Assembly: GCA_008694505.1 (NCBI GenBank)
Contig: VZDJ01000219.1
Location: forward strand, 10,592,350-10,656,349
Reading direction: 5' to 3'
Origin: Cyanoderma ruficeps
Lineage: Eukaryota; Chordata; Aves; Passeriformes; Timaliidae
DNA length: 64,000 bases
Shown piece after piece: positions 1 to 13,880 of this stretch (position 1 is the stretch's first letter; the number at the start of each line of letters is the position of its first letter). Made by a program: the position numbers and the translations under genes. The notes under the pieces are model-generated. The model saw only the letters and a list, made by a program, of their open reading frames with translations. It did no database searches and was not told the origin of the DNA.

Positions 1-3000
1 ATTTTATCTGCACCTCTAAGTGCAAACTTAGACTTGTTTGTTGAACTAATGTTTACAAATTTTCGGCGTGTTGCTCTGCAGGTAGGGAGCTGTAAGGATA
101 ATTGAAGGACTGAACTCAGTATTTAGTCCTTTGGAAAATGCATTCTTTTTGTGCATTCAGAAATGGCTATTTTCTACCCCCTTAATGTATTAGCCATGAA
201 ATAAATGTTCATTCAGGTAATCTATTGCACTGATATTTTCTGGAGGTTAAAAAGCCAGGTTATTCTAGCATGGTGTGGTTTTTCTCAGTTGGTGTGTGGG
301 AGGCAACATGTCTCTGGAATGGGCCATCCTAAAGAAGAACCAGGGAGTCCAGGGAATGGTGCTTCTCTCTTTAAGACCCTGTGGAAATGCCTCTTCCAGA
401 CCTGCAGGAGTACTTTGCAAATTAGGGGAGCAGTGGCGAGGGAGTGGAGCTGTCACTGCTTGCCCCTGGTGGCACAACCCAAGGCTCAGGACACGGGGCA
501 GTCAAGGAAGGTGTTTGGGCTGTGCCTGATGGATCCATTGAACAGATTTCAGCTGTCCCACCAGCACAGACAAGGTTTGAAACATCTGCCTCTCACTGGG
601 TTCTGTCCTGGGTGCTGCCCCTGCTGCTGAACCAAAGAAGTCATCTCTGCAATCAATTATTTCCCCATGATCTAGGGGTAGGGAGGTTCACCCTCTGTTC
701 CCTCTGAGACATTTTTGGGAAGAAAACTCAGTAAAAAAAAACCACCCTTGAAGACATTTGGGTGGTATTTGGAATAGGTGGAGAGATTTGGTTGCAGCTT
801 TGCAAAGGTTCTCCCTTTTTCACTTTGTCATTATGAGTGCTATCATGCAGAGTAGTTCAGTCCCTGTTGAAGACAGTCCCTAAATGTCAAACCTGAAAGG
901 ATACAGCCCTTTAATTAGCAGAGCCATTTTATTCCATGGATGCTCCTTAAGAGCTTCCCTAAACCCTATAATTTCTGCTCTGATAGATTGAAAATTTTTT
1001 TATGTTCACTTCTAAATGTCTTTGTTTCTTCTGTAATGGATTAAATGAAGTTTTAACAAGGCTTATAGTGAGATTCCTCATCATTAAAATAACAAATGGT
1101 TGAAAAGCTGCCTTCTGTCTTGCAGAAATCTAACAGCATTAGTGGACCATAATCCAGCTGGTAACTGATTGCTGAACAACTGCAAAACCTTTCATACTTT
1201 GAGATGCTATCAGTACATAAAATATGTTTTCATGAAGTTTATTGAGCAGCTTATTAGCGGAGGTTAAGGCAATGAAGCTTCATAGATTCCACTTAGCATT
1301 CAAAAATATTTTATCTGAGCGTTTCAGATTTTTCAGATTTAATTGAGTTTCTTTAATCTTTTCTGAATACATCAAGGTAATGGTTCCTGAAAGATGTGCA
1401 ATGTTTTCTGGTTCTAGCTCAGTGTTTTTCTGGTTCTAATCAGGCTTGAGAGACTAAAAATATTTGTAGCCTCCAAAGAGAGATAATTTTGTTTTGTTCA
1501 TATTCTTAAGGTCCTTTTTTCATCAGAAGGATTCTCTCATCTGTCCCTGGAGCTTTTACAAAACGCTAAAACTTTTCACAAAACACTAAAACATTGCCAG
1601 CATTGTCCCAGTGATTCTGTCCTCATTTACAGCTTTCCTTAAAATCCTCCCTGGTGAATGTGCTCCATCCTGGCTGCCTTGCCCAGAGACACATCCATCC
1701 CAGCTGGGGGCCTCATTCTCCACTGCAGACCTTTGATGCTGTTCCTGTAGAGCAGAGCTGGCACATTTCTAGGATTTCCTGGGCCCAAGGGGAAGCACTG
1801 GGTGATGCAGGGCTGCACGTTCCTCCTCCTTCCCAGATCCAAAGAAACAAAGGGCAAAAAGAAACAAGAAACCAAGGACAAGGCTGTAGGAAAAGCACAC
1901 ACATCCCCCAGCAATCCCTCCCTGCCCTTACAGCTTCTTGAGCTTGTGGGCACCCAAGCACAAGCTAAAGCTGTCCTGAGGCTATTCTTGTTCAAATCAC
2001 AGATCAGCAAGGAAAAGTGCCTCAACCCACTGCATCTAATTGAGGGACAAGGCTGCAAGAGTGCTCGGGAACACGACCTCTCTTATCTCTCTCTCTTTTT
2101 GACAGCCAGAGCCCTTCCATCAGGCTGGGAGCAATCACTGGGAGCTGCTGCTCAGTCCATCTGTCTGTCTGGATCCCTTGATTGTGAGAACATCAGCCTG
2201 TGGATGCCTTTTTAAGTCCATCCTATTCTGTACAAATCAAAGCTCTTTTTCTTACTATCACTAGGGTCTCATCCCAATTCCTTTCCGGACAGTGCCAGCC
2301 TGTTCTCTAGTTTAATCTAATGACCATGTCTTTTCTAGTGTGTTAGCAACAGCATAAAGCATTTCTTGACACTTCTTATGCCTCCTGGACACTGAGTGCT
2401 TGACAGTGAGTTTTATGGATTGTTGGCAATCAAAGTTATGAGTCCTCAGCTCGCAGCTGAAGAATGGCACCACGCAATTTCCTCCTGCAATTGCAATTTT
2501 CCTTTGTTTTCCTTAAAACTGATAAGTGATTTGGATCTTGCTTACATGCTCTGCACACCAAAATAAAACCAATGAAGGGGAATTTTGTTACTGTTTTTCA
2601 TGCTGCCAGGTACCAGGCCTCAGCATTCTGCTTGCTGGACACAGCACATTCTCATCTATATAGGAATTTCTAAGATCTATGTAGATTTTTGTCTCATTTT
2701 TTTGTGCCTCCTGGAGGCATAAAGAAGTTCCTCTGTCAGAACTCAGTCTGAGGAATTTGGAAATCTAGAGAAACTAAACACAGTTTACACTTTTCCTCAA
2801 ACATGAAGAAACTGTAACAATTCCATACATTTCTGTAACAAATGCCCTTGAATTTTAAACTTGTTCTTAATTTCTTAGATAAGTCTCTACAGATGATTGA
2901 AAGTATTTTCATTGTGTTCTGGCTAGCAGATCCAGAAACATAAATGTTGAAGAATTTTTACTACCCAGGATTTGCATTTGAAGCCATTTCATTAATTTCA

Positions 3001-6000
3001 TGTTAGAGACTATAAATGTCCTATTAAATTTTAATTGAAAGATTGCATGAAAACCTGTAACTGTTACTACCCCAGACTTGTCTTTCGGACACGGCAATTT
3101 CACAAAACTACAAAAACCTGAGCTTTTGGTTTTCTCTAGAGGTGCTTTGAGAGAGCTCCACGTAAACGAGCTCCAAGGTCACTGCGGTGCTGTTTTGGAA
3201 TGCCTTTAAAAGCATGACTGGCAAGAGATCTCTCAAAATTAAAAGTCTCTGCACAGATAAAATATGACAGCCCTGTCTACTGTGATTACTTCAGTTCTGC
3301 AGCGTTGTCAGTCATTCCCAGTCATTCCCTTTGACTTTTGGAGTCATGCTCTCCGCTGCCCGCCCGCCCTGGGGCAATCCTGAGACAAGACAAGAAAGGT
3401 CTCACACAGCTCCTTGGTCATGTCTCTCCTCCCTGTAATTCCTCTATCTGCCTTGCTATCTCCCCCAGATAAGGAATCTGATTTTTACCTGTCTTCACCC
3501 GGTGTGTCTTGAGATGCAAAGACACTCGGCCAAAAGGGATAAGGTATTAGAGAGAGGAAATTTCATCTCTGCCCTTCGGCTCCAGAAGGGATATACAAAC
3601 TGTACCAGGCTGCAAGAGGAAACCCCTTCTAGGTTTGTTTATTTATTTGTTTATGCTAAGGCAGGGCTTGCACTTCGTAGCTTCCTCCTCTCCCATATCC
3701 CCATAACGATCTAAAATGTCAGGGGGAAGTAGCTGGTTTTATTTCCTTAAAGAAAATCAGTGCCTTTTGTTGCAGGCCTGGGTGCCATCTGGCCTCTGCT
3801 GTACTCGAGGCTCTGAGCAGCAGGAGGTGTTTGAGTGGGTCCAGAGAAGTATTTTTATGTCATTCCTAAACCAGTTCTAAACTGCTGATGGTCTCTGTGT
3901 TAAAAAATAGGTTGCAGGGCTTTAAAAATCAGGAATGCTACTAAATATCTGTTTATTGCCTTGTTTCTAGAGGGGGAAGTGGAGAGAGGTCAAGAGAGGA
4001 GGGAGAGGCAGCTAGAGGCAAAGATTTGTATTTAGGTTTAATTGGTGAGGTAAGCAGTGGAGATACCCAGGGGCCTGAAATGTATCCAGTCCTGAGCAAG
4101 TGCAATTAAGACTTTGGCAGAAACGCTGATTGACCTACTTTTGGAGTAAGGGCACGGGGAAGGGAAGGGACAGCCCGGCCAGCATCTCCCCTGTGCTACT
4201 GCCAGTCTCTTGTGAGCAAAGACAGCCAGACCTGGCTCAAAGGAGGCAGCTGCCCTGTGCCCAGCAGCTGGCCCAGGGCAGGAGGAGGGAAAAAAACACT
4301 GCTGGCCTGGGAAATTACTGGACTAAATTTAGGAAATGGTGGTGTAGAGATTACACCTGTGGGAGAAGGACATGTTAGAGCACAGGGTGGATCCTTCACT
4401 CACACCTCAGTGTGCACAGCTGATAGCCCTGTTCACAGCTTGGTGACAGCTTCTTCTTCAAATCCCCAAAGGTTCTCAGAAGAAGCCTCTCAGTGAGCCA
4501 AGTATTATCAGCAATGGAGGAATTTGCATCTTTTGAGCCGCTGAGCTCTGCTGTGGTTCCCTGTGCCTGTCACCTCCTCAACATGGCTGAGTTAAGCAGA
4601 AACTACTTTTTGATAACTTGCTTGATCCCAGTTGGATTTGGGGACAGCTGATGCTTCTGCAGCTTGCTGGGAGTTTGTCCCATTCTTCCCTCCAGTGCCA
4701 ATCTCCTGTTAGTGAGGGAGGTGACAGCGACTGCTTTGGCTGAGGAATTGATCAGCTGAGCTCAGTAGCACCAGGTTAACACGCAGGAATTTTGGTAGAT
4801 CCCAGAGCATGAGAAAGTGACCTGGTGGTACATTCATCTCTACTGAGGAGTCACATCTAATTGTACAATTTCACAATGAGGAAAACTGGTAGGAAGCAGA
4901 AAGATACCGTGAGCTGAGAGGTACACGTTGGTCCTGCCCTGTGCATCAAGGCTGCTTGGTTTCCATATGTGACACTCTGTCATTCCACAGGTCCAGAGAG
5001 ACTGCAGAGGGGAAAGGATGTGAATCTCATCTCAGCTACGTGCCTGCCTCTCTCAGACAGTTTGCCAGAACTACTTGTCTCTTCCTGAGAAAGACATCAG
5101 GAAAGGGATGTGTTTCAGGTGCCTGTCACTCAGGGCAGTGGTAACAAGCTGTGCATCCCTCACTGTTATTGATCATGAAAAATGCTTTAAATTAGCCAGA
5201 TACCCCCTAGATCTCTACCATGTTCTGCTCCCTATCAAGAAAATTGATAAAGGCATCGCTCTTCCTCTGTTGCTTCCTATTGCACTAAATTCACCTTGTG
5301 TTTAACACCATTGTAGGGAGCCTGTGAGGGATTATTGCAGTAATGAGGATAATTCATAAAGAGGCTTTGTGTTCTTCAGAGCTATTAGTGCCTGAGCTAC
5401 AATGGGTCCTGTCCCAGAGAGGGTGGAACATACTTTTCCATGAACTTGGGAGTGTGCAGGTCTGAGGATTGGTGCATGGAAAATCCTAACAGCATTAGTG
5501 ACTCATGAACACCACTTCAAGCCTGCTTCTGGATGCTGCTGCTGTAATTGAGCATGCTCATTATTTATAGGCTCCCAAATTAAGCATTCATTTATGCTGT
5601 GTTTGGAATAAATGGAATTAACAACATGCCTTTTGGTGAAAGAGCCGCAGATGCAAACAGAAGCGTTCACAGCTTTCAAGTCTTGTGTTTGTTTACGTCA
5701 GTGAATGTGGACTGAGAGAACAACTTCCACCGCTGATTATTTTCAATTAAAGCTTGAGGAATTTTAAGAGGAAACTGTCACAATGCTGTGATCAGGGATA
5801 TTATAGCCTCTGGATGCAAATTAGCCACCAAACTTTCAAACAACAGATTTACAGGATCTGCTTCAAATTAATTGCCAACTGGCCGGGAGCACCTCCAGCT
5901 CTCAGTCTGCCTCCCCGGCGGGGGGAGGAGGTGCTGTGAGGGTGTCCAGCCTGCTGGGCTGCAAGTGCTGGTTTGCCTGGGAGGAAAAAGGGATGGGGAC

Positions 6001-7076
6001 AACTTTCTGAAGTGTCCTTCAAGGATCTTTTCCACCAGAGTCTTCTCACTGCAGTTGCTGGATGCAGCTGGGGTCCAGCTGATCTGCTCTCTCTCTGTCT
6101 CTCCCCAGCCACTCCCCGGAGCACCAGGCAGCTCCTGGATCCTGCAGTCAGGCAGAGGAAAAGTGGGAAGCCAGGTCCAGGTTACACTAATTAATTCCAG
6201 GCAGACCAAAGGTGTGTTCATGAAAAATGCATGTTGGTGTGGGATTGAAACAGGAAAGACTTGTGGTATTCAGGACTGAGGTCTGCAAGATTCGAAGATG
6301 CAGAGAAAATTTACCTGCTGCTTTTTTGTACTGGGCAGTACTTAATTCTGCTTCTGTAAGCATTTAAGCATTCTGTGAGCATGTGAGTAAAAGAAAATAC
6401 AATTTTTAACACTCCTTCAAGACATAAACACTGTTTCTTAGATTTGTGTCTAGTGTATAGCCAGTGGAGAGAAATCATTTTTCATTCTCCTTTTCTGTGG
6501 CATGAGATCTAATAGTAACTTCAGATGCTTAACAATTTGTGCATTTATTTTTAAGGCAATAAGACAGAGCCATTTATTCCAACAAAAGAAGCCCTAGTAA
6601 ATTTTGGCAGTTAGTGTTTTTATCCTAATATACATTCTTTATTATAATTTCTTACGGGAATCGAAGTAATTTGCCCACCTTAATGTTATCTTTAGTAAAT
6701 CTAAATAAAAGAAACTTGAGCAAGATCTCCTGTGGCGCTGTGGTGGATTTATGTTTCCTGTGCCACAGTCGCAGAATACAGGCGTGATGCTGGTAAAGAA
6801 TTTTTTATTTTGCTCCAAGAGCTTTTGATGTGCATAATTCTTACTGGCATGGGCCCAGCTTAAATTCAGGATGGTTTTAAAGACCACCAGCAGTAGCAGT
6901 AGGTAAATAGAGAGCATGGAAAAAGAATGAATTATTTGTACTTTGGTGCCAGAGCTTAGACCAGAAGAGAGTTTGGGTCCAGTGGAATAGTTGTTGATAA
7001 TTTGAAGGAATTAATAAGTACCATTAGTGCACTGACCACGTAAAAACAATACAGTATGTGCAAGGCATTAATGAGT
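1..7076. other. single-copy noncoding DNA, no gene seen
   Basis: No gene is recognised in this stretch. The longest frame is 141 codons (205-630, plus); its translation has no domain I know, and overlapping frames on both strands are equally open, so it is read as chance. A purine-rich tract lies at about 3969-4018. A short direct repeat of cagtcattccc lies near 3309-3330. A GC-rich patch at about 5880-5940 contains a G-rich run. No LINE or LTR sequence was recognised here. Confidence 0.6.
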
Positions 7077-7124
7077 GAAAAAACAAAACCCAAAAAACAA
7101 CAACCAAAAAACCCCAAACCCACC
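7077..7124. repeat. A/C-rich low-complexity tract
   Basis: A run of A blocks separated by one to four C (aaaacccaaaaaacaac type) on the plus strand. It is simple low-complexity sequence with no LINE or SINE body recognised beside it. It produces an artefactual Phe/Leu/Gly-rich frame on the minus strand. Confidence 0.85.
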
Positions 7125-10100
7125 TGAAGAACCCAAAATAACAAGTAGCATGTGAAGCTGTGAATGTTTTTGGAGTTTTCTTGAAATAAGAGAGATTTTA
7201 ACTAGTAGAAAGCTTTCTATCAGAGAGGCCCCATGAGTTGGCAAATCCTGCCTCGTGGTTGCATCAGACTTAAACCCTCCGTATGGACTGTCTCTGCATC
7301 CCTTAAATGGTGGCTGCAGGGAAAGGAAAACATTTACTAGATCCCACCTGTTGCAAGGATAAATCAGAAACCTCAGCATGAGCAGCCTCACTGGAAATCT
7401 CCTCACCTTTGCATTGGTGCGTTCAGCCCTGGGACTGCATTAAATAACTGCAGGTGAAATAATTGCGATTAGTTTGTGTGTTGTTCGGTGCTTAAATCAT
7501 AGAATGATAAAAGAGGAGCTGCAAAGAAGTAGTAAAAAATGAAAAGAAGCTGTTTGGCACCTTCTAGCTCACCTTTCCTGTGTGTTTCACATGTCACACC
7601 AGGAACCTTGGGACCAAAGGCACAGCGGCGAGTGAGTTCAGCACAAAACATTTAGGTGGAAGCAAAAGCAAACCAGAAAAATGCTGGCTTTTGTGCATTG
7701 TCCACCACAAAATCTCTTTATGGCTCTGCTGTAGCTCTTAGTTTCCCTTCATCATAAACCAGAATAGATTAATTCCTCCAGCTGTGTGGATTGTAGAGCA
7801 ATACCAGTAGTTTTATGTTCAAGTTTAATGCAGTAATCAGTCTTTTAGAGGATGATAAGCAATAAACAGCATGCAATATTTGAAGGCAGATGCCCTACTA
7901 TGACCTACAGGAGGGTGACTGTGGCAGAATAGCCAAAATGTTGTTAAAAAGCTCGATATTTAATTTGAAAGTTATGAAAGGTATTATGCTATTGAGCGAT
8001 TAACAGCGTCCCCACTGAGGCGAACTATTTTTACCAAACACAAGTAATTTCTTCTGGCCTCTTGTCTTCAAAAGAGATGAGAAAAGCAAACATTTTGCAA
8101 AGATTATGCTTGAATATAAATTATGCTAGGAATTAAACTATCAGCTTGACCCTGTGTTAATCTGTGTGTGTGACACAGCTTCGAAGAGCCACAACTCCAC
8201 GTTAGAGCAGTAGAAAATATCATTTCATGTTTGTTTGAAATCTGTGGTCAATTTCGATTCAGCTGCCATGGTCATTCTTCTGTGTTTGTTTTCTGTAAAT
8301 GTTTCTGTACTCAAGTTCTATTAATGAAATTACCTTCAGGAAGTAAATATTTATCTAAAATACTCACCAGAATCAGATTGTGAATCCCATAATAACAGTT
8401 GGCATTGTCATTTTGTACTGCTGTGACCATTGCCATCCAAAATGCATGCTGCAGGTCCCAGGGAGTCATGCAACATTTATATAAATTACAGCATACATGA
8501 GGAATTATGAAAAACTGATCGCAATGTACATTATTCAATAATTTGCCAACCAAGATTATTTGCTGCTGACAGGCTGAACAGACGTATCGAAGTGACTGGA
8601 TGTCCACCAAGAGAAAATGCTCAAGGAAGATTCTTTTTTGGATGCCTCTAAAACTAGTTCAGATATCAACAAAACTTTGATACAGACTTCTTCAGTGACT
8701 GGTAAAGCCACAAAGCAAAATGTTGCCAGAAAGGCAACTTTTCCTCCTTAAATAGACCTTTTTTTTTTTTTTTCAGAAGGAGTTATGATGTTCATCTCAC
8801 TAGATGTAAAATACAGACCATGCAGCTTATCATCCACAACATTTGCAGCGAGCTTCTGGTTTTTAAACAAGACCAAAGGCATCCATTCCCAGACCAGATC
8901 AGAATAAACTGCTGTTCTCTTTGTAGTGTAGGGCCAGAGGTTTCTACATCTTGCTCCAAAGGTTTAAGAGAGCTGCTCCTTTTGCATGTGTGAAGTCCAC
9001 CGTGTGTGTTATCTTCCTAGGAAAGATGGAGATCAATGGGATCTGTACTGCAGCCATGAAACATGTTCAGCTTGAAATCATATTTTCAGGACAACTTGAA
9101 AAAAAAATATTGTGTTTTCTTTTTTGAGGGGAAGCTTTGAAAGAAACCTTACAACGCCGTTCTCTAAGTGATAAAGTACAATTGCTGTGTAAGAAACACA
9201 TGGTGGAAAAGCATAAGGAGGAGAAAACTTGGCAGAAGCAACAATCCATAATTTAGAAATGATGCCGTCTTATCGCGTTCTGCAAATGTCATTCCCACCA
9301 GGAAGTTAAATTACTGCACCAAAGCATAGGCAAAGAGAGCAAAATTATGGCCCAGAAGTCTTGCTCTCACATGGCTGGGGGTGCATTTCCTGGGCTGTGT
9401 GCACAGCTGGATTCATGCCTGGGAGCGCAGTCCTTGAGCTGTGCAGTCCTTGCCCTTGTACCAGGGCACATGGGAGTTTTACATCTCCCAGCCTGGAAAC
9501 TCTGCTTTTTCCACGGGCAGAATTAGCCTTGCTCACAAGCTTTTCTTGCTTTGTCTTCCCAGGGAGAAAAGATGCTGAGGTCAGATGGTTTTTTAAAATT
9601 AAGCAAGGCACAATGCAAAGTGTTTCCAAGGAGTAGACGAAGGAAAGTGATATAAACCCCTCCCGTGTGGGCAGTAACTAGAGGCTTCTTGTTGAAACAT
9701 GCAAACATTTGGTATGATTGCCTTTCCTTGAGTTTTCTGCTGCTGTAGCTGCAGTTAATTTGTGCTGCAGGAGCAATTCCCAGCTCTCAGCAAGGAATAG
9801 CTGTCCCAGGTCCTATGTGCCAGGTATAACAAGGCATTTCCTCTTCCAAGAAATTCCATGTACCTTTATTCCAGCAGATTCATCTGTAACTGTCCCTCCC
9901 TGCCTGAAGTCTGACCTGCTCAGGTATAAGCCAGTTCTAACCTTGAATGTGGCAAGATTCACCTGGGCAAGGCTGTATCCAGGTCTGTGCCTGGATTTGG
10001 GAGTCTGAGCACCTTAGCTCAGCCATTGGGATGCCATTGGAGTTGTTTGGTTTTTTACCCCAGAGCTGGATCACATCTGGCTGAATAGAAACACCAGCTG

Positions 10101-12239
10101 TGGGGCTTAGGTCCTCCTGCACCTGCCTCAGAATTGTGCCTTTGGGAATATTTCAAATATAGCTGTGTTTTCAGGGGACAGAAAAATGTTCACGTTAAAA
10201 GTGTTTCTTAATTAACTGCATCTGAGTAAATAATTCACAACGAATAATTAACTGATGGATTTAGCCAGTCTCTTTTTCCTTCTCTTTTTTTTGTTTTTTT
10301 TTTTTTTTCCTTTGCACAAAACGTCCTTGAGCAGATTGCAGGTTTCTTAACTTCCTACAGGAGTGTGTCTGATATTTTATCTGCCATTTTTATTGGGTTG
10401 TTTGGAATGGGTTCTTTACTTGCCTTAGTGAGACTTCTACAGACAAGAACTGAAAAATAGAAATATTGCTATCTGCAGGACAATTTAAGCACTCATGCTA
10501 AGGGGAAAAGGAAATGTTAAGATTAAAACACATTTTTATGGGTAAAGCTCATTTCAAGGTGCTAATTCTATGTCTGTACTTAACAGACAATGGTATTTCC
10601 TTTGATGGGCACTTCCTAAAGCATAGCAGCTGGATTCCAAACCCAAAACATATTCTTTTTGATTTTCATGGACCGTTTGCTGTCTGAAACCTCCTGGCAG
10701 AATCAAGTCCATTGCCAAACAAAGAGCCTCACCCTGTGCAGGGGCAATGTCATTACTGAGTCCAAACCCGCCCAGCAGGACAGCGTTATCCCAGAAACCG
10801 TGTGGCAGGGACAGTCAGCTGAGTCTCAGCAGGCTATTCTGTCAAGAGGGTGGGCACTTCCTTTTTAGTTGGGAAATCATCACTTTTTGGGATTTGAAAC
10901 CCACTGCCAGCTCAACCCATCCATCTTTGTGGTGTTGTTTTCGCAGCAACATCACCCAAACGTGGCAGCTCCTCCTGCTTGCAGACAGACAGATGCAGCC
11001 TATTTGCCTCCTGCCTATGTTAGCAGAAATTTCTGCATAAATCTCTTTTGGGCACATCAGAGTGAAGGGGCCCCGGAGCATAACCCAGCTGACTGGCAGT
11101 TCCGTGTGGCTTAGGTGACACAGGGATTTCACCTCTTGCTCTAGGAGGGCAGAGAAGAGAAAGCAGGCTGCAGGGTTAGTGATGCCTCTGGGTTGACGTA
11201 AAAATGGGGAAAAAGAAAGTGGGACAACAAAATGCTCACATTTGGAGGGTGGGTGAGTGACAGCAGATCTTTCACCCCATCCCTTTGGACTGGTGAAAAG
11301 ATGCTTCTGAATTCCTGGTGAGGAACATTTTCACACCTTGTGACAGGGCTGCAGGCATGATGTGATTCCAGCTTCAGCCCTCTGAGCTCTGGCTTGGAGC
11401 ACCATGGGCAAAAAATGCCCCAGAGCTGATCCTTGTTGGATCAGCATAATGGGAGGATAAAATAAAGCAGATCCTTTGCAGTTGCTTCATGCACCGTGTC
11501 TGGGGCAGGGAGTTTCAGCATCCTGCTGGAGATATCTGCCCTGTAGCAGCCAGTGGCTGCTAAGAGGAAAGGCTCAGCCATGTGGGTTAATGGATGTTTT
11601 TTCTCACACAGGAAAACCAACAGAGAACAGCATATGGACTCTGTGACAGGAGTGACTGTAGGGTGCTGGACTCCACTGATTTGATGGTTCTCCTTACATC
11701 CTCCTTAGCTGTAAAACTCTAATAAAGAAGAAAGAGGCCATTATATCAATGGCATTATAGGGATTGCAGCGTGATCTCTAGGACTCATGGGGATTCCTCT
11801 CATGTCCAGAATAAATTCTCTTCTATTCTAATGACCATAAACGACCTCTCTCCAAACCTGGTATTGATGAAATAGCTTTAATGTTTCAACATCAATGCTC
11901 CAAGCTTTGCTGAACAGTGACATTAATCTGATATTGCACAGCACATGGGGAAGAACAGCCAAAAAATATGCTGGCACTGATGAAGTTATGCAGCTTTCTA
12001 GCCTGACAGCCTTCATGGTATTTTCCCACCAAGTGGGAACAAGTCGTGGGATATGAACGACAGAGAGATCTTCCCTTAGAGCATGATGGAAGGAATTCAG
12101 AAGTGGTTGGAAACTGCATATAATTTCAAAGGAAACAGTGTAAACAGAGGAAGGTTTTAGAAAAGTTGGTGTACCTGTGCTCTTGTGTTTGCTTCTGTCA
12201 GGTTACAATCTATTTTCCTTTTCCTAGCAAACGGTTTTG
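7125..12239. other. single-copy noncoding DNA with two poly-T tracts
   Basis: No gene is recognised. A T15 run lies at 8759-8773 and a T-rich tract at about 10270-10310 includes another T15 at 10294-10308. The part from about 7780 to 8170 is A+T-rich and free of recognised repeats. A short CR1-tail-like string, catagaatga, at about 7499 has no CR1 body next to it and is not called. Frames up to 99 codons look random. Confidence 0.55.
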
Positions 12240-12400
12240 ATTACTTACCGTATCTTAATTAATATGCAAACATAGACATGGATTTTCACAGCATAAAAGC
12301 AGAGCCATTGGCTGATTTATGATTTTAATCAGGTCAGCCTTAGCTGATATGCAGTAAGAAATAATTAGCTGGCTGTTTGTACACAGAATTGCATTGTACC
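12240..12400. promoter_or_regulatory. candidate cis-regulatory element (homeodomain/POU-like motif cluster)
   Basis: A repeat-free A+T-rich stretch. A string at 12255-12270 joins a palindromic TTAATTAA to an octamer-like ATGCAAA. It is followed by gatttatgattttaatcagg and then by aataattagc. Dense TAAT cores beside an octamer half-site are common in vertebrate developmental enhancers. This is inference from motif density only; short TAAT motifs are frequent by chance in A+T-rich DNA, and conservation cannot be tested here. Confidence 0.25.
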
Positions 12401-13465
12401 TAACCCTTCAGAGTCAGCTTTTCCTGACACTTCAACCCCCTGCTGATTTTGTTTTCTTAGCATTCCTTCTGGTCTCTAAATAGGAGCTGTAGTAGTTTGC
12501 CACCTCTGAGGTCATTGTCCTCCATTCTTAATTAAGGGTAGGTTGGTCATTTGCAGGCCTTAGGAATGGGTCTGGTAGAGAATTGGCTGAAAGACTGAAT
12601 TAAGGGGTTGACTAATCATCACCGTGGCCAAAAGGATTGCCCAGGAAAATCTCTTTCTGGTATTTCGGAGCAGCTCTTGCTCTCCGCTTTGCTATTTCTG
12701 ATGTTACCAATGTGTTTCAAATGCATGTACACGTATTTTAAGTACACCTAGGGGCTCAGACAAGTAGGACATACTGGTATTGACTGGTCTGAACTGGACC
12801 CCATCCTTTCAGAAACTGGGACACGGATCCAGGCTTCTCTCAGAAAGGGAAATTCTGCAGTTACAAAGTGAGCGACTCTTTCCCCCACTCCTCTCCCAAA
12901 ATCCCAGCTGTACCAGTGTCCCTGGCAACCAATTATGCTGCTGTATCTGTCCTGTGCAAAGAGGGGTTTAGATTTCAAGGTTTTCAGTTTAATTTGTAGC
13001 TTTATCTGTGTATTTTGTGTGCCTGGCACCACCACTGTAGCTGCTGGCCATTCCATGTCACCCTGCACCATGTGAAGTGCAAATGCTGTTGGTCTGTGAC
13101 TCTTACCTGTTGCCTCCATGCTAAGGTAGGAAGTTTGCAAAGCACTGAAACTTGTCTGGAAATCCTGAGTTTCATTAACCCTTTGTGAAAACCCATAAGC
13201 CTCTTGTGTTGGAGCCCAGGCAGAGGACATGGTTTCTAATGCTGCTTCTCTGCAAACTAATTGATGTATCTGGCACCAGCCAACTGACATCAAAACATTT
13301 GTACAGATGTGAGGCTCTGTCTAGACTAGATAATTGCTTCCCCTTTTGGCTTGATTTCCCCGGTTGCCAAGCTGGGTAACATTTAACCTTGACTTCTGGA
13401 GGCACAGCCACTGCCCAAGCCCTCCTAACGAGGAGCCATCCAGCAAGTTGACATGACAAGACCAC
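12401..13465. other. single-copy noncoding DNA
   Basis: No gene is recognised. A 181-codon frame on the minus strand (12748-13293) is the second longest in the window. It has no recognisable domain, no flanking splice pattern I trust, and competing frames on both strands, so it is not called as coding. Confidence 0.5.
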
Positions 13466-13880
13466 GTTAATCTGAGTCCTCTGCCTGTGAGGCCGCTCAC
13501 ACTGCACTCAACGCTGATGCGTGCTGCATTAATCCTCTTTCTGTCCATACATCTTAATTCACCCTCAGAGCATGGCCAAGTTCTTCTGTTAATTGTTTTC
13601 TCCCTGCCTCCCCCCGTGAAGCGAAGTTCATTCTGTGAACAACACCGATGCAGCAGGTTAATAACTATTGATGTTGCCACGTTAATAATGGTCCTGCTGC
13701 CCATGAATCTGAGCCTCCCCCTCACGAGGTGCTGGACACGACCTACTTAATCATTACATCTCCCTGTCCACGGATCTCAGCTCACCCTGTGAAATGTTAA
13801 TCATTCTGACTGGCTAATCACGACCATTTCTCACTGTCCAAGGGTGTGAGTTCAGCCTACGAGCAGCTCCAGTGTCCTTG
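13466..13880. repeat. degenerate tandem repeat, period about 62 bp
   Basis: The pentamer TTAAT recurs at 13467, 13529, 13589, 13658, 13682, 13747 and 13797. The spacings are 62, 60, 69, 24, 65 and 50 bp. After several of these, similar text follows in register: a ctcyctgtcca-like block, then an atctgagctcaccctgtgaa-like block. This is clearest at 13747-13796, 13682-13740 and 13467-13528. The units are strongly diverged and contain indels, so this is an old minisatellite-like array and not a young satellite. The unit is unrelated to the CR1 or LTR sequences seen elsewhere in the window. Boundaries are approximate. Confidence 0.55.

Noticed and set aside
7494..7530. aaatcatagaatgat as a CR1 3' end
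   Set aside because: Only the short tail-like string fits; the following sequence lacks the CR1 3' UTR blocks.
12748..13293. 181-codon minus-strand frame
   Set aside because: The translation is not recognised; other frames on both strands are also open.
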